NCBI RefSeq assembly: GCF_002355955.1 | Contig: NZ_AP017368.1 | Span: 799,501-863,500, forward strand | Reading direction: 5' to 3' | Length of the DNA stretch: 64,000 nt | DNA from: Candidatus Desulfovibrio trichonymphae | GTDB taxonomy: Bacteria > Desulfobacterota > Desulfovibrionia > Desulfovibrionales > Desulfovibrionaceae | Shown here: piece after piece, positions 21,487 through 31,074 of the stretch | Layout: the number at the start of each line of letters is the position of its first letter | How positions within the stretch are numbered: the stretch's first letter is position 1 | Translations under genes and position numbers: made by a program | The notes under the pieces: generated by a model | The model's input: the letters and a program-made list of their open reading frames with translations, nothing else | What the model was told of the DNA's origin: nothing | Databases searched by the model: none

Positions 21487-21978
21487 ATGACGTCCGTAAC
21501 GAATGATTTTCTGAACTGTTTCTTGCAGTTCATGAACCGCAAGGGGCTGAACACCACCTCACAGCGCTGCGCTATTGCCGCCGCCTTTTTTGATCTGCCC
21601 GGCCACCATTCGCTGGAGGAATTTTATCAGCACATCGTCAGACAGGATCCGGGCATAGGTCAGACAACCGTCTATCGCACCCTGAAGCTGCTTTGCGAGG
21701 CCGGCTTTGCCTCGGAAATACATTTCAGCGACGGCATAGCCCGCTATGAAGTGGCAAAGCCGAACAGCCACCATGACCATATCGTCTGCCTGAGTTGTGG
21801 AAAAATTCTGGAAATTTGCAATCAGCGCATTGAAGCGCTCCAACGTGAGCTGGCGGCGAGCCGTGATTTCACCTTGAGCGGTCATGTGCACAATCTTTAC
21901 GGCTGTTGCGCGGACTGCCGCAACGGCGTCGGCAACGACAAAGGACGGGCTGCCGAGCCGGAAGATTTGCGCAAGTAA
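21487..21978 (+). CDS. Fur-family metalloregulator
   Basis: The 163-residue protein has the Fur fold: a winged-helix domain (residues about 10-85, with GQTTVYRTLKLLCEAGF as recognition region) and a dimerisation/metal domain containing SHHDHIVCLSCG and the second pair C-x-D-C near the end. Ribosome site GGAGAAAGT precedes the ATG. It could be Fur, PerR or Zur; the motifs do not separate these by eye. The MOSC gene follows after 22 bp and is probably co-transcribed. Confidence 0.92.
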   Translation: MTSVTNDFLNCFLQFMNRKGLNTTSQRCAIAAAFFDLPGHHSLEEFYQHIVRQDPGIGQTTVYRTLKLLCEAGFASEIHFSDGIARYEVAKPNSHHDHIVCLSCGKILEICNQRIEALQRELAASRDFTLSGHVHNLYGCCADCRNGVGNDKGRAAEPEDLRK

Positions 21979-22000
21979 CCTGCCGGGGGGAGACAGAGAT

Positions 22001-22450
22001 ATGGGTGAAATTCTCGCAATCTGCATAAGCAAACGCAAAGGGACGCCCAAAAAGCCGGTGAATTCGGCAGTGCTTGTTGAAAATTACGGCTTTGAACACG
22101 ATGCCCATGCCGGCAACCTGCACAGACAGGTGAGTCTGCTTTCTTCGGATCGCATTGAGGATTTTCGCCGTCGGGGCTTTGTCGCGCCGTTCGGCTGTTT
22201 TGGGGAAAATCTGGTGGTGCGGGATATTGATCTTGTAACGCTGCCCGTGGGCACGCGTTTCGCATGCGGAGACGCTTTGCTTGAAATGACGCAGATAGGC
22301 AAGGAATGTCACAACCATTGTCAGATATATCACGCCGTGGGCGAGTGCATCATGCCGACGCAGGGGGTCTTTGCCAAAGTGCTGCGCGGCGGCGTGATAA
22401 CAACGGGCGCTGATCTTGCGGTTTTGCCGCCGGAAATCCAAGGGCAATAA
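22001..22450 (+). CDS. MOSC-domain protein
   Basis: The 149-residue protein corresponds to a stand-alone MOSC domain (the molybdenum cofactor sulfurase C-terminal domain). Visible family features are HDAHAGNLHRQVSLL, FGENLVV and the near-C-terminal conserved Cys in GKECHNHCQIY. Stand-alone MOSC proteins are thought to bind molybdopterin or carry sulfur; in Desulfovibrio this would suit molybdo/tungsto-enzymes. The ATG at 22001 has a GGGGGGAG site. The exact substrate is unknown. Confidence 0.85.
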   Translation: MGEILAICISKRKGTPKKPVNSAVLVENYGFEHDAHAGNLHRQVSLLSSDRIEDFRRRGFVAPFGCFGENLVVRDIDLVTLPVGTRFACGDALLEMTQIGKECHNHCQIYHAVGECIMPTQGVFAKVLRGGVITTGADLAVLPPEIQGQ

Positions 22451-22509
22451 CGCGCTGTTTCAACTTGCCCGGTCATAACGGAGCGCGGCACAATTCTTTG
22501 GTCTGCGCG

Positions 22510-25479
22510 TTATGTGCCGCGCAGGCGGTGTCTGCGCCTGTCAGTCCGCTCCCGCATCAAAAAGCGGCCTGTCACGGAGTCCGGGTCGGCCACAATGGCT
22601 TCCGGCGTTCCCGCGGAAACAATCAGCCCGCCGTTTTCCCCGCCCCCGGGCCCCATGTCCAGCACATGGTCCGCCGCGAGTATCATGTCCGTATTGTGCT
22701 CAATCACGACAACGCCGGCGCCCTTGTCCACCAGGGCGTGCAGCACCTTGATGAGTTTGCCGACCTCGTGCATGTGCAGGCCTGTGGTGGGTTCGTCCAA
22801 AATATACAAACTGCCGGGCAGGGATCTTTTGCCGAGTTCGCGCGATATTTTGATTCTCTGCGCTTCGCCGCCGGAAAGCGTTGTGGCAGGTTGTCCAAGG
22901 CGCAGATATTCCAGACCCACTTCTTCCAGCACAGCGAGGCGGCGTTCAAGAGTCCGGTAATTTCCAAAAAGCTGTCGCGCCTGATGTACCGTCAGGTCCA
23001 GCACTTCCGCGATATTCAGCCCCCTGTAGCGCACTTCCAGGGTTTCGTGATTGTAGCGTTTGCCCTTGCACACGTCGCAGATCACATACACGTCCTGCAG
23101 AAAATGCATTTCCACGCGTATTTGGCCATCTCCGCTGCAGGCTTCGCAGCGGCCGCCGCGCACGTTGAAGCTGAAACGGCCGGGCTTGTAGCCGCGCTGC
23201 CGCCCATCCGCCGTCATGGCAAAGATGGAGCGGATTTCGTCAAAAATCTTGGCGTAGGTAGCGGGGTTGGAACGCGGCGTGCGGCCTATGGGCGTCTGGT
23301 CAATGGCCACAAGACGTTCAACGGGGTGTATGCCGCCGGTGTATGTGATCCCGCCGATGGTGCCCGGCTGGTCCACGCGCAGGCCGAGTTGCAGCGCCAG
23401 ATGTTTGTAGAGCGTGTCCACAACGAGCGAGCTTTTGCCGGAGCCGGAAACCCCCGTCACGCAGGTCATCACCCCAAGGGGAATACGGCAGTCAATGCCG
23501 CGCAGATTGTTGGTGGTGACGTTGTGCAGCACAATTTCACCTTTGCCTGCACGGCGTTTGTCCGGCAGCGCGATGAATTCCTCCCCGCGCAGATAGCGGG
23601 CCGTGAGCGTGTTCGCCTTGCCGAGCAAGGCTTCAACACTTCCTGCAAACATGATTTCGCCGCCCTGCGCGCCGGAGCCAGGCCCGAGTTCAATAACCGT
23701 GTCGGCCGCGCAGATAGTGGCTTCGTCGTGCTCCACAACGAGCACTGTATTGCCGCGTTTTTTCAGAGAGCGCAGAGTGTCGAGCAGGCGTTCGTTGTCG
23801 CGCGGGTGCAGACCGATGGAAGGCTCGTCCAGAACATATGTCACGCCCACAAGACCGGAGCCGAGCTGCGAGGCCAGACGGATGCGCTGGGCTTCTCCGC
23901 CGGACAGAGTGACCATGGAGCGGCCGAGGGAGATATACTCCAGGCCGACGTTGTACATAAAGGAAAGACGGTGGGTGAGTTCTTTCATCAGCGGTTCGGC
24001 AATGCGCGTGCGGCGTCCGCTGAAGTTGCGTCCGTGAAGCCATGCAAGCGCGCGTTCCACAGAAAGGGCGCAAAAAGCGGCAATGTTCAGATCGTCTACC
24101 CGCACGGCAAGGGCGTCCGGCTTGAGGCGCGCGCCATCACAGTCCGGGCAGTTTGTGGACTGACGAAAACGTAAAAGTTCTTCCCGCCAGGCGTTGCCGT
24201 ATTCCATGCCTTTTTCCAAAAGCGGCACCACGCCGGGCCAGCGTTTTTTCATCTTGCCGGGATCAATATTGATATGTTGCGCTGTTTTGAAATGTTCGCT
24301 CTGATAGTCGCCTGTGGCGCCCAAAGCCACGCTGCCGCCCATCCAGTTGCGGCGCAGGCCCGGCGAGCCGACGGCCGGTTTGCCGCTTTCGTCTTCGCCG
24401 TAAAACAGGGCGGTCAGGGCTGTGTCGGAAAATTGGTCCAGCGGTGTTGAAAGTTTAAATTTAAAACGTTTCCCCAGTGCCGCGAGCGCCGTTTCATACC
24501 GTCGGAAGGATTTTTCCGCCGCCCAAGGCAGCAGCGCGCCCGCATTGAGCGCCAGCCCCCGGTTGGGCGCGATGAGACGCGGCTCAAAATAGTCCACGCT
24601 GCCCAGACCAACGCAACGCGGGCAGGCTCCTTGCGGGCCGTTGAAGGAAAAAAGCTGCGGGCTCAACGCAGGCAGAGATATGCGGCAGTACGGACAGACC
24701 GAAATTGTGGAATGGATGGTTTCCCTGATTTTTGTCTGCGCTGATCCGAGCTCGTGCAGCACAAGGCGGCCGTCGCCATAGCGCAGGGTCAGTTCCACGG
24801 AATTTGCCAGACGGCTGCGTATGCCATCCTTGTTCACCAGACGGTCCACAACAAGGTCGATAGAGTGTTTTTTGTTTTTGTCCAGAATGGGCACGTCGTC
24901 CAGCGTGCAAAAGCCGCCGTCCACGCGCACGCGGGCAAAACCCTCGGCCCTGAGTTTTTTAAACCTGTTCGCGTGCGTGCCTTTCTGCATCTCTATGAGT
25001 GGCGCCAGCAACATGAACTTTGCGCCTTGCGGGAGGGCCAGAATGTCACTGATGATTTCGTCGCCGGCACGGGCCTCAATAGAGCGGCCGCAGGAAGGAC
25101 AGTACATGCGCCCCAAGCGCGCGAAAAAAACGCGCAGAAAATCGTGAATTTCCGTCACCGTGCCCACAGTGGAGCGGGGATTGCGCGAAACGCTTTGCTG
25201 CTCCAGAGAAATGGCAGGGGAAAGACCCTCGATCTTCTCCACATCCGGCTTGTCCATCTTGGGCAAAAACTGGCGGGCGTAGGCCGACAGGGATTCCACA
25301 TAGCGGCGCTGGCCTTCGGCGTACACAATGTCAAAAGCGAGCGTGGATTTGCCGGAGCCGGACGGCCCGCAGATCACCACAAGCTCGTCGCGGGGAATGT
25401 CGAGGCTTACATTTTTGAGATTGTGCTGCCTGGCCTTTTCAATATGAATAACGCGTTCGTCGGCTATGTTCATGCGCAT
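22510..25479 (-). CDS. uvrA: Excinuclease ABC subunit A
   Basis: UvrA recognises bulky DNA lesions and loads UvrB in nucleotide excision repair. The protein of about 990 residues has two ABC ATPase halves: Walker A GPSGSGKS and GVSGSGKS, and two LSGGEAQRI signatures. Zinc-finger Cys pairs occur at CPSCGRS and CEACSGDGQ. Length is slightly above the usual 940-970. The start is uncertain: ATGs at 25479 and 25473 and a TTG at 25509 are in frame and none has a clear ribosome site. It faces divergent hypA. Confidence 0.97.
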   Translation of the reverse strand: MRMNIADERVIHIEKARQHNLKNVSLDIPRDELVVICGPSGSGKSTLAFDIVYAEGQRRYVESLSAYARQFLPKMDKPDVEKIEGLSPAISLEQQSVSRNPRSTVGTVTEIHDFLRVFFARLGRMYCPSCGRSIEARAGDEIISDILALPQGAKFMLLAPLIEMQKGTHANRFKKLRAEGFARVRVDGGFCTLDDVPILDKNKKHSIDLVVDRLVNKDGIRSRLANSVELTLRYGDGRLVLHELGSAQTKIRETIHSTISVCPYCRISLPALSPQLFSFNGPQGACPRCVGLGSVDYFEPRLIAPNRGLALNAGALLPWAAEKSFRRYETALAALGKRFKFKLSTPLDQFSDTALTALFYGEDESGKPAVGSPGLRRNWMGGSVALGATGDYQSEHFKTAQHINIDPGKMKKRWPGVVPLLEKGMEYGNAWREELLRFRQSTNCPDCDGARLKPDALAVRVDDLNIAAFCALSVERALAWLHGRNFSGRRTRIAEPLMKELTHRLSFMYNVGLEYISLGRSMVTLSGGEAQRIRLASQLGSGLVGVTYVLDEPSIGLHPRDNERLLDTLRSLKKRGNTVLVVEHDEATICAADTVIELGPGSGAQGGEIMFAGSVEALLGKANTLTARYLRGEEFIALPDKRRAGKGEIVLHNVTTNNLRGIDCRIPLGVMTCVTGVSGSGKSSLVVDTLYKHLALQLGLRVDQPGTIGGITYTGGIHPVERLVAIDQTPIGRTPRSNPATYAKIFDEIRSIFAMTADGRQRGYKPGRFSFNVRGGRCEACSGDGQIRVEMHFLQDVYVICDVCKGKRYNHETLEVRYRGLNIAEVLDLTVHQARQLFGNYRTLERRLAVLEEVGLEYLRLGQPATTLSGGEAQRIKISRELGKRSLPGSLYILDEPTTGLHMHEVGKLIKVLHALVDKGAGVVVIEHNTDMILAADHVLDMGPGGGENGGLIVSAGTPEAIVADPDSVTGRFLMRERTDRRRHRLRGT

Positions 25480-25623
25480 GTATGTAAGCGGCTTTGGGCT
25501 GTTTTGCAAGACGCCCGCAGAGAGGAGCAGTTACGGATTACCGGCATCAAATCATTGCAAAAGAGAATCTCTCCGAAAACATGCACTCTTTACGCGGCCT
25601 GAACTTTCAGCTAGTTATGCGGA

Positions 25624-25977
25624 GTGCATGAAATATCTCTGGTACAAAGCCTGCTCTGCATGGCGGAAGAAGAAATCTTCCGCCGGAACTGTGCCCGTCT
25701 GCTCATGGCGCGGGTGGAATACGGCGCGCTTTCCGGAGTTGTGCCGAAGGCGCTGCAATTTTGTTTTGACGCCATGATACAGGGCACGCCGCATGAGGGA
25801 GCGCGCCTCGAACTCGCCTGTTTGCCGCTACGCCTGCGCTGCCCCTTTTGCGGCAGGGTTTTCGGCGGGCAGGATCAGGACGCGCTCCACCTGCCATGCC
25901 CCGGCTGCGGCGAACTGTTCGGTCATATTGTGGAACAAGGCAAAGAACTGATTTTAAGCCGTCTGGAAATCCTGTAG
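25624..25977 (+). CDS. hypA: Hydrogenase nickel incorporation protein HypA
   Basis: HypA delivers nickel to [NiFe]-hydrogenase large subunits together with HypB. The 117-residue protein begins M-H-E-I-S-L, retaining the Ni-binding His2, and has the zinc site made of CPFC and CPGC. The start is a GTG at 25624; the nearby ATG at 25628 is in another frame. It is followed by hypB after 65 bp and is the first gene of a run with hypB, a SPOR protein and manC. No structural hydrogenase genes are in the window. Confidence 0.95.
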   Translation: MHEISLVQSLLCMAEEEIFRRNCARLLMARVEYGALSGVVPKALQFCFDAMIQGTPHEGARLELACLPLRLRCPFCGRVFGGQDQDALHLPCPGCGELFGHIVEQGKELILSRLEIL

Positions 25978-26042
25978 CCGGACCACCGGCGCGCGACGAC
26001 AAGGGCGCACAAAAACATTTCCCCGTTTTTAAGGAGAACAAC

Positions 26043-26702
26043 ATGCAAATACCCGTAATACGCAATGTTCTGGAAGCGAATGAAAAAACGGCGGGGCAGG
26101 TGCGCGCGCGACTGAACAGGCACAACATCCTCACACTCAACATGATCAGTTCTCCCGGCGCCGGCAAAACCTCGCTTCTGGAACGCACGCTCAGCGACCT
26201 GGCCGACGAATTTCGGATGGCAGTCATTGAAGGAGATTTGCAGACCACAAACGACGCGCAAAGGGTGGCGGCCACCGGCGCGCAGGCCGTGCAGATCAAC
26301 ACCGACGGCGGCTGCCATCTGGACAGCAATATGATTTTATCCTCGCTGGATAGTTTGAACCTTAAAGGCATGGATATTCTTTTTATTGAAAATGTGGGAA
26401 ATCTCGTCTGTCCGGTCGAGTTCGATTGCGGAGAAGACGCCAAGGTGGCTCTGCTGAGTGTGGCCGAGGGCGACGACAAGCCGGAAAAATACCCCCTGCT
26501 CTTCAATCTGGCCAAAGTTATGGTCTTGAACAAAATCGACCTGATGCCCCACGTCGATTTTGACCGCGCCCGCGCCCGCGCCTTTGCCGCAAAGCTGAAT
26601 AAGGACCTGGAGATTTTTGAGCTTTCCTGCCGCAGCGGCGAAGGGCTTTCCGGCTGGTATGACTGGCTGCGCAAGGCGCGCATGGAGAAAAAAACCGCAT
26701 GA
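26043..26702 (+). CDS. hypB: Hydrogenase accessory GTPase HypB
   Basis: HypB is the GTPase that works with HypA in nickel insertion. The 219-residue protein has SSPGAGKT (G1), EGDLQT, the metal-binding INTDGGCHLD region and NKIDLMP (G4). It lacks the N-terminal CxxCGC motif and the His-rich stretch of some HypBs, so it is the short form. AAGGAGAACAAC precedes the ATG at 26043; an upstream extension to 25848 overlaps hypA and is not supported. Its stop overlaps the next start (ATGA). Confidence 0.97.
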   Translation: MQIPVIRNVLEANEKTAGQVRARLNRHNILTLNMISSPGAGKTSLLERTLSDLADEFRMAVIEGDLQTTNDAQRVAATGAQAVQINTDGGCHLDSNMILSSLDSLNLKGMDILFIENVGNLVCPVEFDCGEDAKVALLSVAEGDDKPEKYPLLFNLAKVMVLNKIDLMPHVDFDRARARAFAAKLNKDLEIFELSCRSGEGLSGWYDWLRKARMEKKTA

Positions 26703-27358
26703 CGTTCAGACAGCCTGATACGGAGCAAGACAAAAGCAATGACGGCCTGCGCCTGCCGTCATTTTTTGCGGCGTGTTTTCTCGTTGTGGCGGCCATTGTT
26801 CTTGCTTATCTGGCAGGAGTCATGCGCGGCAGAACCCACGCGGACAGCGCTGACGGGCAACATGCCGCAGTGAACGCCGCTACGACGGACAAGACGGACG
26901 ACAGGTACAATACGCAGCAGAGAAACAGCAATGAAAACCAGCGGATACTTGCACCCGAAGAATTGCGTTTTGCCAGCATATTACGGGATACCCCGACAAC
27001 GGCGCCCAGAACGCAGTCTTTCAAACCCGTGACCGCAACGCCACAACCTGCGGCGCAGCCCGACGCAATCCCGCGGACGGCTGAAAACCCCTCCCCGCAA
27101 CCGACGCAGCAGCAATCCATGAACGACTATGTTTTTCAGGTGGCCGCACTCAAAAATGAAGACAGCGTGGACGCGCTGCGCCAGCGACTGGAAGGCAAAG
27201 GACTGCGCACACGCATGCAGCGTGACGGCAAAAGATTTCTTGTTCTGGTCTTGCTGCGCGGCGATGAAACAAGGGCCGCCGAAATAACGCAACTTATGGC
27301 AGACATGCGTCTGGGCAAACCTGTCGTGCGCAGCCGTAAGCCGCTTGTCGCCCCCTGA
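26699..27358 (+). CDS. SPOR-domain membrane protein
   Basis: The 219-residue protein has one membrane segment at residues about 20-43 after a short charged N-terminus, a low-complexity Thr/Gln/Pro-rich periplasmic linker, and a C-terminal SPOR domain (residues about 140-215, starting YVFQVAALKNEDSVDALRQ). SPOR domains bind denuded peptidoglycan at division sites. Overlap with the hypB stop indicates coupling. It could be a FtsN- or DedD-like division protein; that is inference. Confidence 0.85.
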   Translation: MTFRQPDTEQDKSNDGLRLPSFFAACFLVVAAIVLAYLAGVMRGRTHADSADGQHAAVNAATTDKTDDRYNTQQRNSNENQRILAPEELRFASILRDTPTTAPRTQSFKPVTATPQPAAQPDAIPRTAENPSPQPTQQQSMNDYVFQVAALKNEDSVDALRQRLEGKGLRTRMQRDGKRFLVLVLLRGDETRAAEITQLMADMRLGKPVVRSRKPLVAP

Positions 27359-27401
27359 CGAAATGTTCGGCGTGATGCATACATAATTTGGAGAGCATAT
27401 C

Positions 27402-28823
27402 GTGAAATTCTGTCCCGTGATATTGTGCGGGGGCTTCGGCACGCGGCTCTGGCCGCTCTCACGCAGCCACTATCCCAAACAGTTTATGGATCTGGGCGGG
27501 CGGCGCAGCCTTTTCAGCGACACGCTGATCAGGGTCAAGGACATGCCGGACATGCCGCCGCCGCTGGTCATCTGCAATGAAGAGCAGCGTTTTCTCGCCG
27601 CAGCGCAGTTGCAGGCCGAATATCCGGGCCATGCCGGACGCATCATCCTTGAACCTCTCGGACGCAATACGGCTCCGGCCATAGCCGTCGCAGCGCTGGC
27701 CGCGCTGCACGCGGAAACATCCCCGCCCTTTCTTCTGGTGCTGCCGTCCGACCATGCGATAAAGGACAGAACCCTTTTTGCGCAGGCAGTGGTCAAAGCC
27801 GCAGACATCGCCCTGAACGGCCGCCTTGTGGTCTTCGGTATTCAGCCGACAAAAGCGGAAACCGGCTACGGCTGGCTTGAACGCGGCGACGCGCTTGAGA
27901 CAGGCTACACGCTGCGGCGCTTTGTGGAAAAGCCCTGTCGAAAAGACGCAGAAGCCATGCTGGCCACCGGTGGATATTACTGGAACAGCGGCATGTTCTT
28001 GTTCGCCCCCCAACTGTATCTTCAGGAACTGCAGCGCTACGCTCCCGAAATATATGCGCATTCCCTCGCAGCCTTTGAAGGGCGGCGCACTGACACAGAT
28101 TTTATACACCTTGACAATACCGCTTTTTCGGCATGTCCGTCTGACTCCATTGACTATGCCGTCATGGAAAAAACCGCGTATGCGGCCATGGTGCCGCTTG
28201 ACGTCGGCTGGAGCGACCTCGGCTCTTGGGCGGCGCTGTATGCAATGTCAGACAAGGATAAAAACGGCAACGTCCGTGTGGGGGATATCATTGCCGAAGA
28301 CACGGCGGACACATATCTGCATTCCAGCGGGCGGCTTATTGCAGCTCTGGGAATACACGACATGATTGTGGTGGAGACCGGCGATACGGTTCTGGTGGCG
28401 GATAAAGAACGCACCGAAGATGTCAAAAAACTCGTTGCACGCCTTGCCGATGAGAAAAGAGCGGAAAAAGACGTCCACCTGCGCGTGTTGCGGCCTTGGG
28501 GCTGGTATGAAACCCTGGCGCTCGGCAACAGGTTTCAGGTCAAACGCATTATGGTCAACCCCGGCGCGGCGCTTTCCCTACAGATGCACCACCACCGCGC
28601 GGAGCATTGGGTTGTGGTGAGCGGAACGGGAGAAATCGCTGTGGGAGACAATGTTGTTCTTCTGCATGAAGACCAGTCCACCTATATTCCCCTTGGCGTA
28701 AAACACCGTCTGTGCAACCCCGGCAGGATGCCGCTTGAAATTATTGAGGTTCAGAGCGGTGCATATCTCGACGAAGATGATATTGTACGTTTTGAAGACC
28801 ACTACGGCCGTTTTATGCCGTGA
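27402..28823 (+). CDS. manC: Mannose-1-phosphate guanylyltransferase / mannose-6-phosphate isomerase
   Basis: This bifunctional type II enzyme makes GDP-mannose from mannose-1-phosphate and interconverts fructose-6- and mannose-6-phosphate. The 473-residue protein starts with CGGFGTRLWPLSRSHYPKQF, has FVEKP in the nucleotidyltransferase half and a C-terminal cupin with QMHHHRAEHWVVVSG. The start is GTG at 27402 with GGAG upstream. GDP-mannose feeds surface polysaccharide, matching the O-antigen ligase-like gene elsewhere. It converges on gap with 16 bp between. Confidence 0.95.
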   Translation: MKFCPVILCGGFGTRLWPLSRSHYPKQFMDLGGRRSLFSDTLIRVKDMPDMPPPLVICNEEQRFLAAAQLQAEYPGHAGRIILEPLGRNTAPAIAVAALAALHAETSPPFLLVLPSDHAIKDRTLFAQAVVKAADIALNGRLVVFGIQPTKAETGYGWLERGDALETGYTLRRFVEKPCRKDAEAMLATGGYYWNSGMFLFAPQLYLQELQRYAPEIYAHSLAAFEGRRTDTDFIHLDNTAFSACPSDSIDYAVMEKTAYAAMVPLDVGWSDLGSWAALYAMSDKDKNGNVRVGDIIAEDTADTYLHSSGRLIAALGIHDMIVVETGDTVLVADKERTEDVKKLVARLADEKRAEKDVHLRVLRPWGWYETLALGNRFQVKRIMVNPGAALSLQMHHHRAEHWVVVSGTGEIAVGDNVVLLHEDQSTYIPLGVKHRLCNPGRMPLEIIEVQSGAYLDEDDIVRFEDHYGRFMP

Positions 28824-28839
28824 CTTCATGTTTTCTGAA

Positions 28840-29856
28840 TTACAGCCCTTTGTTCTGCATAAAGCGCACAAGGTCACAGACGCGGTTGGAGTAGCCCCAT
28901 TCATTATCGTACCAGGAGACGGCCTTGACCATGCGGCCGTCCTGCACGGTGGTGTAGGACGCCTCGAGGATGGAAGAAGCCGGATTGCCCTTGAAATCCA
29001 TGGACACCAAGGGCTTATCGTTGTATTCCAAAATGCCCTTCAGGAAGCCTTCAGAGGCATCTTTCAGCTTGCCGAGCAGGGTTTCCGTGTCTGTCTGTCT
29101 TTCCAGAATGCCGGAAAAGTCCACCACCGAAACTGTGGGCGTCGGCACGCGCAGGGAATAGCCGCTGAACTTGCCCTTGAGTTCGGGAATCACCTTGGCA
29201 ACCGCCTGCGCCGCGCCTGTGGACGTCGGTATGATGTTGCAGGCTGCCGCGCGCGCGCGGCGCGGATCTTTATGAGCCATGTCCAGAATGCGCTGATCGT
29301 TGGTATAGGAGTGGATGGTGACCATATTGCCTGTCTGTATGCCGAATTCACGTTGCAGCACTAGCACAACAGGCGCCAGACAGTTGGTTGTGCAGGAGGC
29401 GTTGGAAACGATGTGATGTTTGAACGGGTTGTACTGATCCTGATTGACGCCCATAACGATGGTGATGTCTTCCTCTTTGGCGGGCGCTGTGATGATGACT
29501 TTTTTCGCGCCGTTTGCCAGATGCACCTCCGCCTGTTTTGCGCTGCGGAAAATGCCTGTGCTCTCAACGACAATATCCACATCGCAGGAACGCCAGCCTA
29601 TGTTGGCGGGGTCGCTTTCGGCAAAGCAGCGTATGTTCCAGTCGCCGACGGTCACGTCCTGACCGTTGACCCGCGCGTCAAAAAACCCCCTGCCGTAGAC
29701 GGAATCGTATTCCGCAAGGTGAAAGTTTGTTTCCGCGTCAAAGAGGTCATTGATGGCCGTCACCTGCACATGATCCTGACAGCTCCTGTGCAAAGCGCGG
29801 AAAACCTGCCGGCCGATGCGGCCGAAACCGTTGATGCCCACGTTGATTTTTTTCAT
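28840..29856 (-). CDS. gap: Glyceraldehyde-3-phosphate dehydrogenase, type I
   Basis: GAPDH oxidises glyceraldehyde-3-phosphate to 1,3-bisphosphoglycerate in glycolysis/gluconeogenesis. The 338-residue protein shows the NAD-binding INGFGRIGR at the N-terminus, the catalytic Cys in SNASCTTNCLAP and the WYDNEWGYSNR C-terminal block. ACGAGGT precedes the ATG. Length is normal and no defects are seen. Confidence 0.97.
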   Translation of the reverse strand: MKKINVGINGFGRIGRQVFRALHRSCQDHVQVTAINDLFDAETNFHLAEYDSVYGRGFFDARVNGQDVTVGDWNIRCFAESDPANIGWRSCDVDIVVESTGIFRSAKQAEVHLANGAKKVIITAPAKEEDITIVMGVNQDQYNPFKHHIVSNASCTTNCLAPVVLVLQREFGIQTGNMVTIHSYTNDQRILDMAHKDPRRARAAACNIIPTSTGAAQAVAKVIPELKGKFSGYSLRVPTPTVSVVDFSGILERQTDTETLLGKLKDASEGFLKGILEYNDKPLVSMDFKGNPASSILEASYTTVQDGRMVKAVSWYDNEWGYSNRVCDLVRFMQNKGL

Positions 29857-29930
29857 GTACGTACCTCGTTAGTCTTCATAATTGACCCGGACCCGATATG
29901 CAGGGACGCATGCGGAGCCGGGGGCGTTGT

Positions 29931-31037
29931 TTACCCTTTGAACATGAAACGCCGCATGGAAACGTTGAGCACAATGCCGAGCAGCGTGAAATTGAGCAAT
30001 GTCGCGCTGCCGCCATAACTGATAAAGGGCAGGGGAATGCCCACAACCGGCATCAGCCCGATCACCATGCCTATATTGATGAAAATTTGCCAAAAAAAAT
30101 AAAAGAATATCCCGACAACCAGCAGACTGCCGAAGCGGTCTTTGGCCTGCACCGCCGTGGAAAAAATGGAAAGCAAAAACAGGCAGAACAGTGTAACCAG
30201 TATGACGCAGCCCACAAAACCCCATTCTTCGCCGAACACGGCCACCGCAAAGTCGGAATGGCGTTCCGGCAAAAAACGCAGCTGGCTCTGTGTGCCTTCT
30301 GTGAAGCCTTTGCCCCAAAGCCTGCCGGAGCCGATGGCGATGCGCGACTGCAATATATGGTAGCCTGTGCCCCGCGGGTCGTGACCGGGGTTTAAAAATG
30401 TCAGGATGCGCTGCCGCTGATAGTCGTGCATGCCTGCAAACCACATGAAAGCGGCCACAGTAGGCGCTGCCAGAAGGCAGGTTTTGAGCACGTAGCCGCG
30501 CAGACCGCGAAAGAGTATCATGCCGCCCAAGATAAGCAGCAGCAGCAGCGTTGTGCCCAGATCAGGCTGCAGGATGATGAGGGTACACGGCACAAGCGCC
30601 ACGCAGAGCACAGTGGAAAAATCTTTCCAGCCAAGGGGACTTTCGTCGCGCGCCAGCAGGCGGGCCGAGAGAACGAGCACGGCGAATTTGGCTATTTCTG
30701 AAGGCTGGATGCTCATAAACCCAAGTGGAATCCAGCGCTTTGCGCCGTAAATGGTTTTGCCCACCACCGGCACGAGCAGGAGCAGCAAAATGGAAACGAG
30801 AAAAAACGGCCAGGCCAGATTGCGTAACTGACGGTAGTCAAAGCTCATGGCCGCCATCATGCACACAAGGCCGCACATGCCCCAGATAAGTTGACGCTGA
30901 TAAAACCCGGAAAAAACCATGCCGCCGCCCACACGCGTGCCGCTGGCGGAATAGAGGTTGCCCACGCCGAGCAGATACAGCAAAAGCATGAAGATCAAAA
31001 GACCCCAGTTTATATAGCTGAAAAGGCGTCTGTCCAT
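29931..31037 (-). CDS. rodA: Rod shape-determining protein RodA (SEDS glycosyltransferase)
   Basis: RodA polymerises glycan strands of the side wall with its partner PBP2. The 368-residue protein has about ten membrane segments and the SEDS signatures, including RILTFLNPGHDPRGTGYH and the C-terminal GIPLPFISYGGSA. The ATG at 31037 is preferred; an in-frame TTG at 31046 adds three residues. It is the last gene of the mreB-mreC-mreD-mrdA-rodA operon, 37 bp after mrdA. Confidence 0.95.
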   Translation of the reverse strand: MDRRLFSYINWGLLIFMLLLYLLGVGNLYSASGTRVGGGMVFSGFYQRQLIWGMCGLVCMMAAMSFDYRQLRNLAWPFFLVSILLLLLVPVVGKTIYGAKRWIPLGFMSIQPSEIAKFAVLVLSARLLARDESPLGWKDFSTVLCVALVPCTLIILQPDLGTTLLLLLILGGMILFRGLRGYVLKTCLLAAPTVAAFMWFAGMHDYQRQRILTFLNPGHDPRGTGYHILQSRIAIGSGRLWGKGFTEGTQSQLRFLPERHSDFAVAVFGEEWGFVGCVILVTLFCLFLLSIFSTAVQAKDRFGSLLVVGIFFYFFWQIFINIGMVIGLMPVVGIPLPFISYGGSATLLNFTLLGIVLNVSMRRFMFKG

Positions 31038-31074
31038 AATGTGCAAACCGTCTCGGCAGATGCGGTCTTTATAC

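Noticed and set aside
22465-24174. 569-codon plus-strand open frame
   Set aside because: Lies wholly antisense to uvrA; His/Ala/Arg-rich composition is typical of a shadow frame.
24754-25602. 282-codon plus-strand open frame before hypA
   Set aside because: Antisense to the start of uvrA; no motif or ribosome site.
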